This document shows positions 5,911-8,772 of a stretch of 8,772 nt of DNA, piece after piece (position 1 is the first letter of the stretch; every line of letters starts with the position of its first letter). The DNA lies in assembly GCA_023387715.1 (NCBI GenBank), contig JAEWHQ010000304.1, positions 1 through 8,772 on the forward strand. The letters run 5' to 3'. The DNA comes from Pseudomonadota bacterium. GTDB taxonomy: Bacteria; Pseudomonadota; Alphaproteobacteria; Rhizobiales; Rhizobiaceae. Made by a program: the position numbers and the translations under genes. A model generated the notes under the pieces. It made no database searches. It saw only the letters and a list, made by a program, of their open reading frames with translations, and had not been told where the DNA came from.

Positions 5911-7224
5911 TTATAAATAATCTACCTGCCAATACCGGCAGGTATATTTACGCCTTAGCCAAGACCTGAAGCCTAATAAGGCGGAGAATTTAAGTAGCTT
6001 GATTGCATCAAAGTCCTGCACACCACCGCCTACTCGTTTGGTGGTGTAAAAAAGCACATATGGTTTGGCAGAATAAGGATCGCGCAGAACACGGATACCG
6101 GCACGGTCAATCACCAGATAACCACGGGAGAAATCACCAAAAGCAATCGGTGTTTTATCTTCATCAATATCCGGCATGTCTTCTGCTTCAACCAGACCAA
6201 AGCCCATAAAGCTGGCTTTATCGCCGATGGTTACAGGCGGCTGCCAAAGATACTGGCCGTCATTATCTTTAAGCTTACGCAGCGCACTTTGTGTCTTGCG
6301 GTTCATGACAAAATTGGCGTTCTGACGATAACCGGCTTTGAGCGAATAAATAAGCTCAATCAGTACATCGGACGGGTCGCTGGCAGGCAGTGCACCGGCT
6401 GCACCGGTAGCAACTGTGCCAAGTTTACCCCATGCCCAATTTTCCTCATCAACTGTGTCATAGCTCAAGAAACCTTTCGGCTTGTTCACGCCATCACCAT
6501 TGATAAAGGCAGCACTTTCCTGCTCGGCGAAAGCCGCTTCCACTTCAGCAGAAATCCACTGTTCAATGTCAACCGCCGCGTCATCCAGCAGCGAGGATGT
6601 TGCCGCAGGCATGGCGTAGATTTCCATGGTCGGAAACTGCATTTCCGCCAGTTGCGCGGAGTTGGTCTGTGGGCGCGCCGCACTTTCAGAAACCCAACCC
6701 GTTGCTGGTCCACTGACCGAAAACGGCTTTTTCAACACGGCACCAGACACCTGACGCACAGTTGCGAGTGAGCGGATCGGTGACAAAGTGCTCAAACGAC
6801 GGCCAATTTCAGTTTCCAGTTCTGCCGGCACCAGATAGCCGCCATCCGGCCCCGAACCATAAGAATGCGCCTTCAACTCTAAGGCACGAAGGTTCTGCTC
6901 ATCACCTTTTCGTACATAGTTCTGAAAAGCGTTTTTATGCTCCACATTGATAAGCGGCAGATGACCACCAAGCGTCGGGCGCGCCTGTTTCAGCACCATG
7001 TGATCCATGGCCTGTTTTTGCTCATCCAATGCACGGTTAATACGGTCAACTTTTTCAGTTATCAGCACATCAGTGCCGACATGTTTTTCTACGTTTTTTA
7101 AGCGTTCATCATTGGCTTCCTTAAAAGCCGAAAAAGCGCCCATAAATTCATCAAATGCAGCGCTGATATCGGCATTATGGCCAACAGATTTAGTTTCAAG
7201 CGCGGAAGTCTCAATATGATCCAT
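5911..7224 (-). CDS. HK97-fold major capsid protein (RcGTA gp5), with an abnormal C-terminal extension
   Basis: This 437-residue frame is a phage HK97-type major capsid protein. Residues about 20-80 form a charged, helical, coiled-coil-like delta/scaffold domain (AFKEANDERLKNVEKHVG, then VDRINRALDEQKQAMDHM), expected to be removed by the prohead protease. The mature shell part follows: SYGSGPDGGYLVPAELETEI (121-140), RVGGGVQDFDAIKLLKFSA (397-415). Homologues end at about this KLLKFSA point. Here the frame continues 22 residues (416-437, rich in R, W, Y and C), coded by inverted repeats. A TAG in the +1 frame at 5973-5975 would give an end after SAY, so a one-base insertion, a lost stop or a sequencing error is likely. 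An AAGGAT site (7230-7235) stands 5 bases before the ATG at 7224. The capsid call is very firm; the true end is probably near 5973. Confidence 0.93.
   Translation of the reverse strand: MDHIETSALETKSVGHNADISAAFDEFMGAFSAFKEANDERLKNVEKHVGTDVLITEKVDRINRALDEQKQAMDHMVLKQARPTLGGHLPLINVEHKNAFQNYVRKGDEQNLRALELKAHSYGSGPDGGYLVPAELETEIGRRLSTLSPIRSLATVRQVSGAVLKKPFSVSGPATGWVSESAARPQTNSAQLAEMQFPTMEIYAMPAATSSLLDDAAVDIEQWISAEVEAAFAEQESAAFINGDGVNKPKGFLSYDTVDEENWAWGKLGTVATGAAGALPASDPSDVLIELIYSLKAGYRQNANFVMNRKTQSALRKLKDNDGQYLWQPPVTIGDKASFMGFGLVEAEDMPDIDEDKTPIAFGDFSRGYLVIDRAGIRVLRDPYSAKPYVLFYTTKRVGGGVQDFDAIKLLKFSALLGFRSWLRRKYTCRYWQVDYL
5923..5944 (-). terminator. Perfect 8-pair hairpin after the natural end of the capsid gene
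   Basis: TACCTGCC (minus strand 5944-5937) pairs perfectly with GGCAGGTA (5930-5923) around a 6-base loop. It is followed by an AT-rich stretch GATTATTTATAA with only short T runs, so it is a weak terminator at best. A stable 3' hairpin after a highly expressed capsid gene could also protect the mRNA from 3' decay or allow partial termination. It lies inside the extended capsid frame, which argues that this part is not meant to be translated. Confidence 0.5.
5951..5983 (-). repeat. Inverted repeat at the end of the capsid gene
   Basis: CGCCTTA (minus strand 5983-5977) and TAAGGCG (5957-5951) form a 7-base dyad around 19 bases; the loop contains alternative short pairings (TTAG/CTAA). It sits directly before the 8-pair hairpin at 5923-5944, so two stem-loops follow each other just after the point where capsid homologues end. 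Confidence 0.45.
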
Positions 7225-7235
7225 GTTTTATCCTT

Positions 7236-7916
7236 TTAGCGAAAATAATGTGCGGCCTGACGCAAGCGGTCGGCCATGGATTGACTGTCATTAGAAAAGG
7301 CATCCCGCGGCTCTTCCGGTCGAAATTTTTGCGCCAATGTTGCAAAACCTTTTGCAATCACTGTGCGCGCTTCTTGACGGCTAAGCCCCGCATCCCGCGT
7401 GAGCCAGCGTTCAAATTCTCTGATGGTGGGAAGTGTGCCGGATTTCACCTGACCAATGCGCGCGGCTGGCTGCATCGGAAAGGTCACGACAGAAATTTCC
7501 CATAAATCGGCTTCGGTAATATGGCGTATTCCAGTGCGTGCATCTTTGCGTGCTTTCATAGTGCGAAATCCCACCGACAAGCCGTCTACGGCTTTAGAGC
7601 GCATCAGTTCAAAGGTTTCACGCGCCCGCGCCACACCTTTGGCAAGACGTCCTTCCACATAAAGGCCTTGCGCATCTTCACGAATAGTCGTCCAGATGCC
7701 AATCGGCTCGCTCGCTTCATGCTGCCACAACATGCGGATGCCGGAAGCGTGCCGACGCTCCAAAGAGCGCGTAAATGCACCGGCATCCATCACGTCATTA
7801 CCCAGATCCACGACACCAAACAGGCTGGCATAACCGGAAAAACTGCCATCCAGCTCCACATTATCGAGCGCCAGCGCCATGCATTTCGTTTCCAGCTGTG
7901 CGTTTTTATTGTTCAT
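7236..7916 (-). CDS. HK97-family prohead protease (RcGTA gp4)
   Basis: This 226-residue protein is a phage prohead serine protease (U35-type). Visible family features are FSGYASLFGVVDLGNDVMDAG (in part, 26-46), the catalytic histidine H66 in MLWQHEASEPIG, the catalytic serine S114 in AVDGLSVGFRT, and LWEISVVTFPMQPAA (138-152), where E140 is the probable third residue. The domain ends near residue 155; the C-terminal 70 residues are helical and polar. It would cleave the N-terminal scaffold domain of the capsid protein during head maturation. A GGAG (7926-7929) lies 9 bases before the ATG at 7916, which overlaps the end of the membrane protein gene by 11 bases. The capsid gene starts 11 bases after its stop. 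Confidence 0.94.
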   Translation of the reverse strand: MNNKNAQLETKCMALALDNVELDGSFSGYASLFGVVDLGNDVMDAGAFTRSLERRHASGIRMLWQHEASEPIGIWTTIREDAQGLYVEGRLAKGVARARETFELMRSKAVDGLSVGFRTMKARKDARTGIRHITEADLWEISVVTFPMQPAARIGQVKSGTLPTIREFERWLTRDAGLSRQEARTVIAKGFATLAQKFRPEEPRDAFSNDSQSMADRLRQAAHYFR

Positions 7917-8268
7917 GCTTATCTGCTCCGCCTGTTGGTAAGTTCAGCTTCAGCCGCTCGACAAAACGACTGAAAACTCCAAGCGCCGACCAAGCGGCAA
8001 GGCTTGCAACAGCAGAGCCCATCAGCATCAGTTCTGCACGCCCCAGACTGTCCATAAGTTCAAATTTTTCAGCAATTTTAATGCCTGCCGCACTGCCAAA
8101 AACCATGCCGCAAATGAGGCCGACTGCAAAACGCATTGCCGCTTCGCGTCGCCCCTGCGGCAGCATATAGCCGAGGGAAACAGCAGACCCCGCCACGGCA
8201 CCGGCAATGCGGGCAATCCAGACGAGTGCGGTTTCAGATGTCCATACCGGATTATCAAGCGTGTTCAT
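7906..8268 (-). CDS. Three-segment membrane protein, DUF6107-like, between portal and protease (gp3.5 position)
   Basis: This 120-residue protein has three hydrophobic segments at about 13-36 (ALVWIARIAGAVAGSAVSLG), 43-63 (AAMRFAVGLICGMVFGSAAG) and 79-100 (ELMLMGSAVASLAAWSALGV), joined by short charged loops (LPQGRREA). The C-terminus is polar. Small membrane proteins at this site are known in GTA clusters, and this one resembles the rhizobial DUF6107 type; the exact family is from memory and moderate in certainty. The start at 8268 is supported by GGAGAG (8273-8278); the same frame stays open to 8478 but that part lies over the portal gene and the palindrome. Function is unknown. Three membrane segments recall some holins, but RcGTA lysis genes lie elsewhere, so this is only a possibility. 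Confidence 0.82.
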   Translation of the reverse strand: MNTLDNPVWTSETALVWIARIAGAVAGSAVSLGYMLPQGRREAAMRFAVGLICGMVFGSAAGIKIAEKFELMDSLGRAELMLMGSAVASLAAWSALGVFSRFVERLKLNLPTGGADKHEQ

Positions 8269-8272
8269 TGCT

Positions 8273-8278
8273 CTCTCC
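8273..8278 (-). promoter_or_regulatory. Ribosome binding site fixing the start of the membrane protein
   Basis: GGAGAG on the minus strand 4 bases before the ATG at 8268. It decides against the 70-residue longer reading of the same frame, which overlaps the portal gene. Confidence 0.7.
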
Positions 8279-8295
8279 GTGTTCTTTTTTGACGC

Positions 8296-8334
8296 GCATC
8301 TTCTTCGAAAACCGCTACACAGTTTTCGGGATGC
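8296..8334. repeat. Rhizobial-type extragenic palindrome
   Basis: Plus-strand CGAAAACCG (8306-8314) pairs with CAGTTTTCG (8320-8328; one G-T type pair) around a 5-base loop. Outside it GCATC (8296-8300) pairs with GATGC (8330-8334). The arrangement 'CGAAAAC ... TTTTCGG ... atGC' strongly resembles the small palindromes dispersed between genes in rhizobial and Brucella genomes. It lies fully within the 73-base gap between the portal stop and the membrane protein start. No T run follows on either strand, so it is not a typical terminator. Confidence 0.6.
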
Positions 8335-8341
8335 ACTTGTT

Positions 8342-8772
8342 TCAATAGCCAACCGCCTCGCGCTTTTCGTCCGCGTCCAGGAAATCCGCATCACTAATGC
8401 GACGCCACAGCGCTTCACGCTCAGCTGACAAACCATCAACGCGGTCAAGATCAGGCTCAAACCGTAAGTCACCGTCATAAAGCGGCTTCAGCCAACCGCT
8501 CATGGCATTGGCGGTTCTGTTGATCAGCGGCAAAACGGTAAGGCGATAAAAGGCGCGATTGGCTTCAGCATAATTGGCGTAAGTATTATCGCCCGGAATG
8601 CCGAGCAGCATCGGCGGCACCCCAAAAGCCAGTGCAATCTCGCGGCTGGCAGCGTTTTTTGCTTCGATGAAATCCATATCTTTGGGCGTTAACCCCATGG
8701 CCTTCCAATCAAGCCCGCCTTCTAAAAGCAATGGCCGCCCCGCTCCATTAGCGCCGGTATAGCCATCTTCCA
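8342..8772 (-). CDS. HK97-family portal protein (RcGTA gp3), C-terminal part
   Basis: The frame enters from the right edge and gives about 143 residues before the TGA at 8342. It carries the well-conserved C-terminal portal region: DWKAMGLTPKDMDFIEAKN, then REIALAFGVPPMLLGIPGDN, TYANYAEANRAFYRLTVLPL, and the ending DADFLDADEKREAVGY. The portal forms the ring through which DNA is packaged and released. The visible reading could start at a TTG at 8731, but the frame stays open and recognisable (GRPLLLEGGLDWK) up to the edge, so the gene is cut by the window and not short. Terminase genes are expected further upstream. Confidence 0.94.
   Translation of the reverse strand, partial: EDGYTGANGAGRPLLLEGGLDWKAMGLTPKDMDFIEAKNAASREIALAFGVPPMLLGIPGDNTYANYAEANRAFYRLTVLPLINRTANAMSGWLKPLYDGDLRFEPDLDRVDGLSAEREALWRRISDADFLDADEKREAVGY

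Noticed and set aside
5910..5915. TATAAT-like box on the minus strand before gp6
   Set aside because: No suitable -35 element lies 16-18 bases upstream, and the box overlaps the AT-rich stretch after the hairpin; chance match is likely.
6289..6771. Plus-strand open frame of 160 codons
   Set aside because: It lies wholly opposite the capsid gene, has no family resemblance, and its cysteine- and arginine-rich composition is typical of an antisense shadow frame.
8269..8478. Upstream 70-residue extension of the membrane protein frame
   Set aside because: It overlaps the portal coding region and the palindrome, and its start is not supported, whereas GGAGAG precedes the ATG at 8268.
1..8772. Defence system, CRISPR array, tRNA, insertion sequence or attachment site
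   Set aside because: Nothing of the kind is visible: no regular repeats, no cloverleaf, no transposase frame, and every gene belongs to the GTA particle set.

Overview
The window looks like part of a chromosomal gene-transfer-agent (GTA) structural cluster of the Rhodobacter capsulatus RcGTA type, from an alphaproteobacterium, most likely of the Hyphomicrobiales (Rhizobiales). The evidence is gene order and protein character: every gene matches, in order, the RcGTA head-tail series from gp3 to gp15. Between the portal and the prohead protease there is a small membrane protein resembling the rhizobial DUF6107 type, and beside it a short palindrome of the kind scattered through rhizobial genomes. 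Base composition is near 50% G+C, lower than in most rhizobia; I do not assign a genus.

All genes lie on the minus strand, so the transcript runs from high to low coordinates. In transcription order: HK97-type portal (gp3, 3' part only, 8772-8342); palindromic repeat (8334-8296); three-segment membrane protein (gp3.5, 8268-7906); prohead protease (gp4, 7916-7236); major capsid protein (gp5, 7224-5911); head-tail connector (gp6, 5831-5265); head-tail adaptor/stopper (gp7, 5268-4933); an unrecognised 41-residue ORF (4936-4811); tail terminator (gp8, DUF3168, TTG start, 4814-4404); a terminator-like hairpin (4368-4338); major tail (tube) protein (gp9, 4307-3894); two tail-assembly-chaperone-like genes (gp10, 3897-3550; gp10.1, 3556-3338); a very short tape measure protein (gp11, 3306-2764); distal tail protein (gp12, DUF2460, 2763-2125); baseplate hub (gp13, DUF2163, 2128-1253); NlpC/P60 cell-wall peptidase (gp14, 1256-774); and the N-terminal 259 codons of the large tail-fibre/megatron protein (gp15, 777-1). 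The terminase genes would lie just beyond the right edge and the rest of gp15 beyond the left edge. No stretch longer than about 300 bases lacks a gene.

Together the products would build a small tailed particle: portal and capsid (matured by the protease) form the head, gp6-gp8 join and close the head-tail interface, gp9 forms the tube around gp11 with help from gp10/gp10.1, and gp12-gp15 form a baseplate that opens the recipient envelope. Most neighbours are linked by 4-base ATGA overlaps, indicating translational coupling. The exceptions are informative: the capsid and tube genes, whose products are needed in highest copy, have their own ribosome sites and border the only strong non-coding RNA hairpins inside the head-tail genes.

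The points most worth a second look are: a capsid reading frame that seems to have lost its normal stop and runs through a hairpin; a possible programmed -1 frameshift joining gp10 and gp10.1; the terminator-like hairpin before the tube gene; and the 41-residue ORF between gp7 and gp8. I see no defence system, CRISPR array, tRNA, insertion sequence or other unrelated cargo, so the window is a variant of a known system rather than an undescribed one.
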